NCBI GenBank assembly: GCA_012862575.1
Contig: BLSF01000092.1
Coordinates: forward strand, 54,189-118,188
Length of the DNA stretch: 64,000 nt
Source of the DNA: Parietichytrium sp. I65-24A
Taxonomy: Eukaryota > Sar > Bigyra > Thraustochytrida > Thraustochytriidae
Direction: 5' to 3'
The notes below the pieces were generated by a model that did not search any database, had not been told where the DNA came from, and saw only the letters and a list, made by a program, of their open reading frames with translations. Position 1 is the stretch's first letter. Each line of letters opens with the position of its first letter. Both the position numbers and the translations under genes were made by a program. Positions 31,908 through 40,845 of the stretch are shown here, piece by piece.

Positions 31908-32753
31908 ATGCCGAAGATATCTGCGCACAGGAACTACAGCAAGGTCTGCGTGCCACCACGCAGGCCATACGAGAAGGAGGTGAGTTGGTGCAACTGTGCG
32001 GAATGTGGGTGTTGGAGTTGGCAGTGGGGATGGTTTGGAGGTCTGCATCTTGAGGGATGTGTTTGTTGGTCTTCAGTTTGTCTGTCTGTGTATTGGTTTT
32101 GGCGGGGGTTGTGGAAATGCGAAGCGATTGGCGCTGTGGAGGTTGGATGCTGACGGAGATGAATTGTGTTTGTTTGTTTGTTGTCTTGCGTGTTGGCTGC
32201 CTTGTCGATTGGTGTGTGGACTCGTTTGGTGGTTGGCTTTGGGTGTTGGCAATAATAGCGCCTTGACCAGGAGCTCAAGCTCTGCGGTGAGTATGGACTC
32301 CGCTGCAAGCGCGAGATCTGGCGCACTCAGCTTATCCTCGCAAAGATCCGTTCTGCTGCCCGTGTTCTTTTGACTCTTCCAGAGAACGACCCTAAGCGCA
32401 TCTTCGAGGGTCAGGCTCTTCTGCGCCGTATGATTCGCTCTGGTCTCCTTACCGAGGAGGAGGGCAAATTGGATTTTGTGCTCCAGCTTTCTACCCAGCG
32501 CTTCCTTGAGAGGCGTCTTCAGACCCGTGTGTTCAAGTCAGGTTTGGCAAAATCTATTCACCATGCTCGTGTTTTGATTAGACAGCGCCACATCCGTGTC
32601 GGCAAAAGACTTGTGAACGTGCCATCGTTCATGGTTCGCACGGACTCTGACAAGCACATTGACTTCTCTTTCAGCTCTCCATTCGGCCAGGGACGCCCAG
32701 GACGCGTCGCCCGCAGGAACGCTAAGAAGGGAGGTGATGCTGACGAGGAGTAA
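31908..32753 (+). CDS. RPS9: 40S ribosomal protein S9 (uS4), 2 exons
   Basis: Exon 1 31908-31979 and exon 2 32259-32753 give 188 aa. The 279-bp intron starts GTGAGT, the only non-GTAAGT donor in the window, and ends AATAG; it is GT-rich. The joined sequence reads [36 protein letters not shown], the standard start of eukaryotic uS4. It continues through [58 protein letters not shown] and a C-terminus ending [14 protein letters not shown] plus an acidic tail. It binds 18S rRNA in the small subunit body at the mRNA entry. The exon boundary near the N-terminus is typical for an intron-poor genome that keeps introns in ribosomal protein genes. Confidence 0.96.
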
Positions 32754-33295
32754 ACCTAAATCCAGACTTTTATTCTTCTTCATTGTTCCTCTTCTCTTCT
32801 GATTTTGACCTTTTTTCTTCGTTGAATGTTTGATCTTGATATGCTCTGGTTTAAAGAATATCTGCAGTAATGTAGCTTTTGTCGGCGTCAACTACGCAGG
32901 AAGGCAATGGGTCTTCTTCGGAGATCTCGCCACGCCAATTTGCTTTCCAATTTCAAAATAAATACCGGCACGCAACACCTTGTGAAATTGCAGCTGCGAA
33001 GGAATGCCCCGACACGGCGGGATGTCCGCGTGACAAGACAGCACAGTAGAGCTAGTAGAGCTGTTTGTTGCTTGTAATTTCTCAATCAAACAAGCTAGAA
33101 AAGTGCTCGTACTCCCCTCCTATCTTACAAATTAGGAGTTCCCAATCTAATGAGCATGATCATCATGTCAGTGTAGTGTACCGGTACCGGTACACGATAC
33201 TACAAGCACATGATAAATATATCTTGGCGAGCACTTTTGCAAGACAATTGCAGCCTCGAGGGAGGCAGTGAGGCGGGCTTTCGTCTTGTGCACCA
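32754..33295. other. Intergenic region
   Basis: 3' flank of RPS9 and promoter of the CoA-transferase. No gene is seen. It contains the 20-bp palindrome listed separately. Confidence 0.5.
33176..33195. promoter_or_regulatory. 20-bp perfect palindrome containing two TACCGGTA units
   Basis: GTGTACCGGTACCGGTACAC equals its own reverse complement. It lies 100 bp upstream of the CoA-transferase ATG. It could be a dimeric factor site; function is inferred only from symmetry and place. Confidence 0.45.
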
Positions 33296-34665
33296 ATGTA
33301 CGGGCGAACTAGCAAGTTGCCGTTGGTGGCGCAACGCAGATTTGTGCATTCTGGAGCGTCACACGGCCCGTTGCACGGTGTGAGGGTGGTGGAGGTTGGC
33401 AACTTCATTGCCGGACCGCACTGTGGCACTATTCTCGGCTACTACGGAGCGGAAGTTATCAAGGTGGAACCTCCCGGCGGGGATCAAATTCGTGCGTTTC
33501 GAAATGTGGACAAAACCGGCACGTCATGGTGGTGGCGGTCTATTGGGAGGAACAAAAAGTCCATCGAGTTGAATTTGAAGAAGGAAGGAGCGCAAAAAGT
33601 CGTGCAAGACTTGGTTCGCGACGCCGATGTCTTACTCGAAAACTTTCGACCGGGAAAGATGGAGGAGTGGGGCCTTGGGCCGGATGTCATCTCTAAAATC
33701 AACTCGGAAATTATTTATACGCGAGTGAGCGGATACGGGCAAACAGGGCCATACTCTCCTCGACCTGGTTTCGCGTCGGCTTGCGAAGCGATGGGAGGCT
33801 TCAGATATGTGAATGGTTTCCCCGATAGACCAAGGTAAGTGACTGAGTGATGCTGTCGTTGACGTATTGTCGTGGCCGAATCACTCACTTGATTGTGATT
33901 GGTGTAAACAGCGTACGTCCCAACTTGAGCATGGGTGACACCCTTGCAGGGGTGAACGCCGCGCTTGGCACGGTGATGGCTCTCTTTGCGAAGCAAAAAG
34001 GTAATGCTTCGCCAGGTTTTCAAGTGGTGGACTCCTCAATTTATGAGTCTGTGTGGGGAATCATGGAAGGGGTGTTGTGCGACTATGATGGCGCCGGCCT
34101 CGTGCGAGAACCATCGGGCTCAACCGTAACCGGGATCGTTCCTACCAATACCTACCCAACGTCGGATGGGAAGGCGGTTGTAATTGGCTCAAACTCCAAC
34201 ACTCTTTTCAAGCGATTGATGGGCGCTATTGGCCGGCCGGACGTCGCTGAGAGCGACCAATACTCTGACAACCAGAAAAGGGTCATGCACCAGGAATTTC
34301 TCGACAATCTTATCTCAAATTGGACCAAGCAACGAACCGCCCAACAAGTGATGGACGCCGTAGATGCCGCACAGGTACCCAATGGGCTCATTTACTCGAT
34401 AGAAGATATTGTAGCGGATCCCCAGTACCAATCCAGGGGCATGATCGAGGAGGTGGAGGTTCCATCTCTTGGCCGGACCCTCAAAATCCCGGGCATGTCT
34501 CCGAAGCTCAGCGTTACGCCAGGGCTTACCAGGTGGGGGGGAGGAGAGCTTGGAGAGCACACAAGGGAGATTCTTTTTGACATCCTCCATTACAGCGAAG
34601 ATCAGGTTCAAACCTTACTGAGCGACGGCTCACTGGTGTATAGCGGAGGAGACCTTAAACGATGA
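33296..34665 (+). CDS. Class III CoA-transferase (CaiB/SUGCT type), mitochondrial, 2 exons
   Basis: Exons 33296-33834 and 33912-34665 give 430 aa; the 77-bp intron starts GTAAGT and ends AAACAG. It transfers CoA between carboxylic acids. Family marks are GVRVVEVGNFIAGPHCG (28-44), GAEVIKVEPPGGD, NKKSIELNLK, LLENFRPGKMEEWGLG and SGYGQTGPYS. Across the splice site comes RPS/VRPNLSMGDTLAG, where Asp189 is the catalytic carboxylate position of the family. The first ~25 residues (MYGRTSKLPLVAQRRFVHS) look like a mitochondrial presequence. Succinate-hydroxymethylglutarate CoA-transferase (SUGCT) is the nearest animal family by pattern and location; the substrate cannot be told from sequence. Length matches the family. 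Confidence 0.92.
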
Positions 34666-34877
34666 TTGTTTGTCCACGTCGTGTTCAAGCGCCCGCGGCG
34701 ATTGAAGGGACGGAAAAATCTTATTGGCTTTACACAATACTTGGCGTTTTTAAAAAGTCAGATCAGAGTTACCGGCGAAGCCCACTCGAACTAGAAGAAG
34801 AAAAATTGCCACGTATGTTTAAAAACATGAATAAGACTAACAGTAAAGCAACTTTTTCTCGAAACCTGGAATCAGGT

Positions 34878-35513
34878 TCATTTTTTTACGCGTTGAGTAA
34901 TTTCTGCTGCCAGAAACCTGGCACCAAAATCAGGACCGGGTGATATAGCTTCAACATGTGCCGGAATCTCAAATTTCTCGCGCGTTGCTTCCACGAGATC
35001 CTGTGGAAGCGCAGGCTCGAGTGCCTTGGCATAATACATTATGTTGTAGAGCTCGCAAATAGAGAACTGAACTTGCGAAAGATGTAGAAATTGCCGCAGA
35101 TTTTCTGGAATGCGAGCGAAACCTTCCCTAGTGCTTGCTGAGTCATCCTTAGAAAGAGTCATGAAATCGCCGAGACGTGCATACATCGGGTGCATGTAAG
35201 GCGCTTCGCTCACTCGGACGTTCAGTTGTCTAGCCAATGCAAAGCAGTTGTAAGCTTCGGTCAACTCAGAGGTGTGGCTCTGAAGCAAGTGAGCTCTGAA
35301 CATCATGTCGTCCCAAGCATCGAATGTTATCATACAAAGCGGACACATGATCCTTGGACCCTTGCACAGTGCGTGAATTTCCTTGAATCGAGCGAGATCA
35401 TCCCCATCCAGCTCTTTCCTCAATTCAAACAACGCAAGCATCCTGGCCCTAGCCGCATCCACATATTTGCGTATCTCAGTCAAGTCTGTTTGCGCAAAAC
35501 TGTTGGTATTCAT
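34878..35513 (-). CDS. Unknown 211-aa protein with one C2H2-like zinc finger
   Basis: Intronless, ATG 35513. I do not recognise the family. A single zinc-finger-like unit is visible: Cys57-x2-Cys60, then His75 and His80 in AHLLQSH, with the hydrophobic and aromatic spacing of a C2H2 finger. The N-terminal 50 residues are likely helical and charged. The C-terminal part (110-205) is also predicted helical and has no further motifs. One finger with a helical frame suggests RNA or protein binding, not DNA recognition; that is inference. It is convergent with the CoA-transferase, whose stop lies 212 bp away. Confidence 0.7.
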   Translation of the reverse strand: MNTNSFAQTDLTEIRKYVDAARARMLALFELRKELDGDDLARFKEIHALCKGPRIMCPLCMITFDAWDDMMFRAHLLQSHTSELTEAYNCFALARQLNVRVSEAPYMHPMYARLGDFMTLSKDDSASTREGFARIPENLRQFLHLSQVQFSICELYNIMYYAKALEPALPQDLVEATREKFEIPAHVEAISPGPDFGARFLAAEITQRVKK

Positions 35514-36841
35514 GGAACCACCCGCGTTTCCTTTTCTCCAAGTCCCAACCGCGCACCTAGTGGCACGTACTATTCTTTCTTTAACTAAATCTCAATCCAG
35601 CAGTTGGATTCGCAGCAGACTACCCCAGTCCGCGCGACGAGATCTTTGCCGGACGGCAAGGGCTCCGCTCTCCGCTTGCAAGATCCGAGCCGGGACCCAG
35701 CCCGCTGCGGCTCCGAGTGATGCAACTCTTCCGTGCGTGATCCACGATTGAGCTCGGATCATCAGCTAGACGATGATCCGTTCACGGGGGATGGCAATCC
35801 CCGCGCGGTGCTCGGTCGAACCAGCAGCGGCGAGCGAGTTCTTCGAGCGATGTTTAATGGCTCACACAACTCTTCGATTGGCACTCAACCCCTTTGACCC
35901 AGAAAAACTCTTGTCACCTTCTCTTTGAGAAGCTTTGCGGTGAAATAAGAATTCCAAAAGCTTGCAAGTCTCAGCCAGGTCATTAACAGTAGTATTGCTC
36001 TTCGCAGGATACGCCCCTCCGAAGTCTGTATCCCTTTAATTTGCGATGCAAAGAAATGCGTTAGGGTGTCCGAGCTGTTCTATAACGGCGGAAATTTTCT
36101 TTCATGTACTAGTGATTTATGTGGTAGGTGTTATGGGAGGCTGGTGGAAGAAGGCGTGGGACCAATTAACCCACTCGGTGGTGTTTCAAATGCGATGTAC
36201 AAGCGGTATGTAGAGTGAAGCTGGGCCTAAACCTAAGACATTTGTCAGCTTTTGGGACTTCAATGAAATCCATCAACTCTGATTCTGCTTCTCTGCCTCT
36301 CAGTTCGAACAGTTCACACGAGATGTGAGAGTTGGCGAGAATTGCAACTCGTGAATTATAAAGCTTCGTTCTTGAATTCGCAAACGAAGGCAGACCATGT
36401 CAACGCCGAGTACTGCTATCGTGAGCTAGCTGGGAAGGTGGTATCAGGTCCGAGCGGCGATTGTTGGTTGATGTTTAATTTTTTTTTTTTTTAACTTGTT
36501 CTTTGCGAGAATACATTCCCCAAAGTCCTAAATCAGCATCTTGAATGGCAGTCATGCCGGCTTTGTTTACGTGTTTACGCTTATCGGGATCTGTAATTTC
36601 CTGAATTCTGAATTCTGAATTCCGAATTCTGCTCATTCCCCGATGACTCGGACCTGTGTGTTCTCTTCGCTGTGTCATCCGCAAATAGAACAGGAGGAGG
36701 TTACTGAAGGCAGTGAGTAGTGCCTACTAGCCCGCTCGCTAGAGACGCGCCAGTCTGGAACGGGCTTATTGGACGAGTTGGAGCACATCACTCAAACCAA
36801 CTTCGCTTTCACAACTTTGGCAGGAACACAGGCACGGCAAA
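35514..36841. other. Intergenic region with a GC-rich, possibly structured segment
   Basis: No coding frame is convincing. Bases 35610-35860 are clearly more GC-rich than the rest and hold two adjacent perfect hairpins (35755-35802). A GAATTCTGAATTCTGAATTCCGAATTCTG tract lies near 36602-36630 and a T12 run near 36480. Confidence 0.5.
35755..35802. other. Two adjacent perfect hairpins, candidate structured RNA
   Basis: First stem: CGGATCATC (35755-35763) pairs with GATGATCCG (35772-35780) over an 8-base loop. Second stem: GGGGAT (35787-35792) pairs with ATCCCC (35797-35802) over GGCA. They are six bases apart in a GC-rich block without a gene. I could not match it to U1-U6, SRP, RNase P or MRP RNA. 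Confidence 0.3.
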
Positions 36842-37897
36842 ATGGAGAAGTTCACTCGGTGGGAAGACAAGTCTTGCGGAATCAACCCTTTTGTGCCCGT
36901 AAAGCAGCGCTCGAGAGGGTTTTTGCCAGCCGTATTGGGTGCCGTCCTCGCAGCTGTACGACTGCTTGCTCTCGTGCCGGTGTGGCTGCTTTTATTAGTC
37001 GCGGTTGGAGTGGAACCGCTGCTCGCGGTCCGCCCGGTAAGACTGATTGCTCGCCGCATACTGCTCCAGCCATTGACAAGATTGCTGTTGTTCCTGCTTG
37101 GGGTGGCGTATGTTCGTGAGAACGTCCCCGACGTCCGGAGACTCCGGCTTGGCAAATTATCGGAGGAAGGGCAAAAAAGCTCGGAGACGGCCAGGAAAAG
37201 GTTCGGGGCCACCGTCAGTGCCGGCGACGTGATCCTTGTGAATCACACGTGCTTGCTGGACATCCTGTATTGCTACAGTCGCTTTGGGTGTGACTTCGCA
37301 ATCGTGACGTTGCCAGAAGGGAAGAATCTGAGAAGAGTTGGCCTCCTCGGAGCACTGAGGCGAGCCGCTTGGACAGGTCTGGAGCCACAGCATGCTCCTG
37401 GCAATCTTCCTGACGGAACTCCTCAAAAGACCGCATCGGACCTAGCAGCCGAAAATGGAGCGTTCCCATTAGTCCTCCTTGCTGAGGGCGTTAGGACCAA
37501 CGGCAAGGCCCTCATTCGATTTGCCCCAATCGTTGCCGAGGATCAAAAGCTCGAGAGTTCAACGCGCGTGCATCTTCTTGCGATCGACTACTCTAGCACC
37601 AGTGCCTTTTCGCCTTGCAATACAGTTTCAGGTCTACTCCCTTATGTATATTCATGCTCCAGTCAGCCGACTGTGCCAATGTCAGTGAATCTGGTTCCGT
37701 ACGAATTGCGAACCGCAAGCACCGTTTTGCGAACTTCTCAGGAAAACGCGGACGCAACTCCAAGTGTCGGCGTCGGCGCGCTCCTCGCAGCCTGCGTCGG
37801 AACTCGCGGTGTCAAGCAGGTCGATCTTGGTACAGACGAGTACTTTTCATTTCTAGCTTACTATTGTGACAACGCTAAAGTGAAGAAAACGCAGTAA
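36842..37897 (+). CDS. PlsC-family glycerophospholipid acyltransferase
   Basis: 351 aa from ATG 36842, no intron. It should move an acyl group from acyl-CoA to a lysophospholipid or glycerol phosphate in the ER membrane. Two hydrophobic stretches (about 27-62 and 78-92) precede the catalytic part. Block I of the family is present as VNHTCLLD (His135 and Asp140, the NH-x4-D motif). The block III region reads LLAEGVRTNGKALIRF (212-227), close to the EGTRTNG form seen in fungal Vps66-like members. A membrane-interacting C-terminus ends in a basic KVKKTQ. The long hydrophobic, Arg-punctuated N-terminus is unusual. The acceptor lipid cannot be predicted. Confidence 0.85.
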   Translation: MEKFTRWEDKSCGINPFVPVKQRSRGFLPAVLGAVLAAVRLLALVPVWLLLLVAVGVEPLLAVRPVRLIARRILLQPLTRLLLFLLGVAYVRENVPDVRRLRLGKLSEEGQKSSETARKRFGATVSAGDVILVNHTCLLDILYCYSRFGCDFAIVTLPEGKNLRRVGLLGALRRAAWTGLEPQHAPGNLPDGTPQKTASDLAAENGAFPLVLLAEGVRTNGKALIRFAPIVAEDQKLESSTRVHLLAIDYSSTSAFSPCNTVSGLLPYVYSCSSQPTVPMSVNLVPYELRTASTVLRTSQENADATPSVGVGALLAACVGTRGVKQVDLGTDEYFSFLAYYCDNAKVKKTQ

Positions 37898-38497
37898 ATC
37901 GATCAGCAATGCCTTGTTGCACAAGACGACGTACTTCAAACTTGAACTTTCGAAAGCGGCGATAGTGGCGGTAGACCTAACACAATGTAAATTTGCACTC
38001 TTCCTATTTCACAAGTACTTAGAGTTTCAGGCTAATTCGGTGACCCGAGTAACCCGAGTAACCCGAGTAACCCGAGTAACCCGAGTAACCCGAGTCGCTT
38101 TTCGAGGATAGAACGGCTGGTAACCATGTAACCCCTGCCTTCTTTTCACATTACTACTGGAGCTTGATTGACTTGAGTAATTCGTTGTGGTTTGCCTTTG
38201 CAGACTTAGCAGTGCACAGAATTGCACAGAGGTGCCCGTGCCAGAGCCATTGCCAGGAAACGCTTGAGCCAGGGTTATCGCCTGGCGTCACAATCCGCTC
38301 GCGTACGCTAACAGGGAGATGGGCACGGCGAGAGGTCAATAAAGACCTCACAGGCCGCCTGAGCGTCGCCCGAGACAGGGCAACAGACGACGAAACGCTT
38401 CACAGCATCGGGGGAAGAGTTGTGCAGAGGAGAGGAAGAGGCGCGAAGCTCCTAGGCAAGGCGTGAGGCGGGGCGACGGAGAGAGCAGCACAGGAAG
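37898..38497. other. Intergenic region
   Basis: Between two same-strand genes, the acyltransferase and GT31. It carries a 9-bp tandem repeat at 38043-38094. No gene is seen. Confidence 0.5.
38043..38094. repeat. 9-bp tandem repeat ACCCGAGTA, nearly 6 copies
   Basis: Perfect tandem ACCCGAGTA units about 145 bp after the acyltransferase stop. The unit length equals that of the GATTCGTCT repeat at 27357-27407, but the sequence is unrelated. Confidence 0.9.
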
Positions 38498-39568
38498 ATG
38501 GGGCTGCGGAGGAAACATACTATGCTCTTCGTTTCTGTTATTGCAGCTTTCTATGGGCTGATGATGTTCTTGTTTAACAGCGAACGAAGCTTGAGTGTAG
38601 CAGAGGATGTCGAGAGTACAATGCTACAAGTGGGTCGACCAGAATTTGGGGGGAGCACGGAGGACAAGAAATTTGCAAGCACGTTAAGGAACGTTGGTGT
38701 ACTAGTGCTCTCAGGTCGGTCCAACTTTGCGGAGCGAGCCATGATTCGCAAAACGTGGAAACGGGAGTTCCCGGCCTTTGTTTTCGTCATTGGAGATAAA
38801 GGATGTGATGTCCCGGAGGTGGCACGCGATCATATTCAAGCGTGCGGTTGGTCTACACGCTTCTATTACTGGAATATACCGGCAGCCAGGCAGAAAATTC
38901 CCGCAGTTCGAAGAAAAAATGCGAGGATAAGAAGAAAAGTCGAAGCCGAGGCGGCAAAGTATGGCGATATCTTGATTGTTGACATGGTCGACACATTTCC
39001 CAATTTGGGCTTGAAGCTCAAGTTGGGCCTGATGCAAGCGCTGGAGCTGCCCGCATTTGCGACCGTGACTTACATCCTGAAAGCTGATGATGACGTTATC
39101 CTGCAATCTCAATACTTCCAATCAATGCTTAATGCTGCGAACGCTGAGAACGCTGAGAACGAGTTGGCTGTAGTTGCGAACTTGGAGAAAGGCAACAGAG
39201 TCTTAAGGACCGGTAAATGGATTGAACTCGAATACAACAACCCCACATACCCAATTTATCCCCAAGGGCGCTCGGGATACTTACTAACTCGAAAGCTTGT
39301 AGAGCTCTTCAAGGAGTATAGCGATGAGATGCAGCCATACCACAACGAGGACTCGTCCGTCGGAATTTGGATAGAGTATCTCAACACCTACCATGGCTTT
39401 GAAGGGAAGATTAAGTTGATACAAAGTGAATATCTCTGCAAGCTTTGCGGCTACGATATGTGCATGGAGGCGCTTGCAAGGCCGAGATTTGCAGTTTTAT
39501 CACACGACTTCAACCCAGAACAGATGAACACATGCTGGAATCGCCTTTCGGAACTTACAACGGTTTGA
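38498..39568 (+). CDS. GT31 (beta-1,3-galactosyltransferase-like) glycosyltransferase
   Basis: 356 aa from ATG 38498. Type II Golgi membrane enzyme. A short basic tail (MGLRRKH) precedes one helix (about 8-26). Family motifs: AERAMIRKTWKREF (78-91, the R-x-x-I/R-x-TW motif), DILIVDMVDTFPNLGLKLK (157-175), and YILKADDDVIL (192-202) containing the metal- and sugar-nucleotide-binding DDD (197-199). Later PIYPQGRSGYLLTRKL and YHNEDSSVGIWIEYL (with the E-D-x-x-x-G motif) complete the fold. It transfers a hexose, probably galactose or N-acetylglucosamine, to glycan acceptors. Several Cys near the C-terminus (CKLCGYDMCM) may form disulfides. Donor sugar is unknown. Confidence 0.9.
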   Translation: MGLRRKHTMLFVSVIAAFYGLMMFLFNSERSLSVAEDVESTMLQVGRPEFGGSTEDKKFASTLRNVGVLVLSGRSNFAERAMIRKTWKREFPAFVFVIGDKGCDVPEVARDHIQACGWSTRFYYWNIPAARQKIPAVRRKNARIRRKVEAEAAKYGDILIVDMVDTFPNLGLKLKLGLMQALELPAFATVTYILKADDDVILQSQYFQSMLNAANAENAENELAVVANLEKGNRVLRTGKWIELEYNNPTYPIYPQGRSGYLLTRKLVELFKEYSDEMQPYHNEDSSVGIWIEYLNTYHGFEGKIKLIQSEYLCKLCGYDMCMEALARPRFAVLSHDFNPEQMNTCWNRLSELTTV

Positions 39569-40845
39569 GCTCTCGACGGAGCATCTCACCGCGACCAACG
39601 ACCTGCGCGCACGGTCCGCATCCTGTGGACTGAAGTCATAGGTCTAGGCTATGTACAAAATTAATGAACAAAAAAGAAAGAAAGAAAAGTTGTGAAGAAG
39701 GATAATCTTGACGGTTTCAATGTATGCTCGTGAATACATCGAAGAAGCACACCCTAGGTCTCCCTGGGGGGCTTCTCTCCGTCAGAACCGAAAACCTCCG
39801 ATCACTCGTCGCTGTATTCGTGAAGATCGCGAGGATGTAGGCTATGTACAAAATTAATGAACAAAAAAGAAAGAAAGAAAAGTTGTGAAGAAGGATAATT
39901 TTGACGGTTTCAATGTATGCTCGTGAATACATCGAAGAAGCACACCCTGGGTCTCCCTGGGGGGCTTCTCTCCGTCAGAACCGAAAACCTCCGATCACTC
40001 GTCGCTGTATTCGTGAAGATCGCGAGGATGAGGACGAGGACGAGGATGTGGACTTGCTCATTTCGCAGTCGCTCATTTCAACTCGCCTAGTTTCGCATGT
40101 GCCTATGCACGCACACTACACAAGTGTACTTGTGGTTAAGTTTTCCATTTCTTCTCCTCACTGGCACTTGGCCTCTTGGCCCCCACCCCCGATCTCTCTC
40201 AAAGGCTCTTTCAGGAAACCATTCCATCTTGCGTTGTGGTTGATTCTCGAGTTTGATTTTGGATCAACAAGTTGATGTGTACTTTCCGTTCCAATTAACT
40301 GGTAGTGCTGACGATAGTGACCAGCGGTAATCAATGCCGTAGTAAGAAAGCCACATCGCCAATAGCAAAACGCGCATGCCGTACTACCTTCTACTACATT
40401 CACCTTCTCCTAGCTAGCTCTACTGGATAGCTGATACTATACTACCGACTACCAATGACTCTAGTAGCTAGCTAGAACGCAATGGTTTGCACACTCTAGC
40501 TACCGTCAGGTCTAAAGTCTTTCTACCACCTGTTCCTGCCGGGTGTTATCCACAATTACTAGTAGCGAGTAATGGGACGGCATTCACAGTCAATGCAATG
40601 ATGAAAGTTGTGTGAACGCAAAGGAGAAGGGAGCCTCTGATATCTCTGAGAGAGAGACACAAGGACAGCGGATTAGTGGATCGAAGAACACAAGCAAAGA
40701 AAATAATCCAAGCGGAAGAAGCGAAAGAAGCGAAAGAAGCTTTACGTGACGAGAAGTTTCCGCGCAATCGCTGAGTTGATAGGCACGACTCGAACAATTG
40801 GTCGTTGAAGTGCTCTCGGATGCCTGCACACTTTTCGACTCGGTG
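39569..40845. other. Intergenic region with a 193-bp tandem duplication
   Basis: 1.3 kb, no credible gene. The 193-bp duplication is listed separately. The right part holds TAGCTAGC-rich sequence near 40413-40475 and a short GA run near 40648-40660 about 190 bp upstream of the next ATG. Confidence 0.5.
39645..40029. repeat. 193-bp direct tandem duplication
   Basis: 39645-39837 is repeated at 39838-40029 with few changes (for example AATCTTGACGG against AATTTTGACGG and CCCTAGGTC against CCCTGGGTC). No N lies between the copies, unlike the contig joins elsewhere. It sits just after the GT31 gene. Small divergence indicates a recent event or an unmarked allelic join. Confidence 0.9.

Noticed and set aside
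31980-32258. snoRNA inside the RPS9 intron
   Set aside because: Ribosomal-protein introns often host snoRNAs, but no C/D box pair or H/ACA fold could be found by eye.
38043-38094. ACCCGAGTA repeat as telomere-like sequence
   Set aside because: The unit is not a known telomeric repeat, is only six copies long and lies between ordinary genes.
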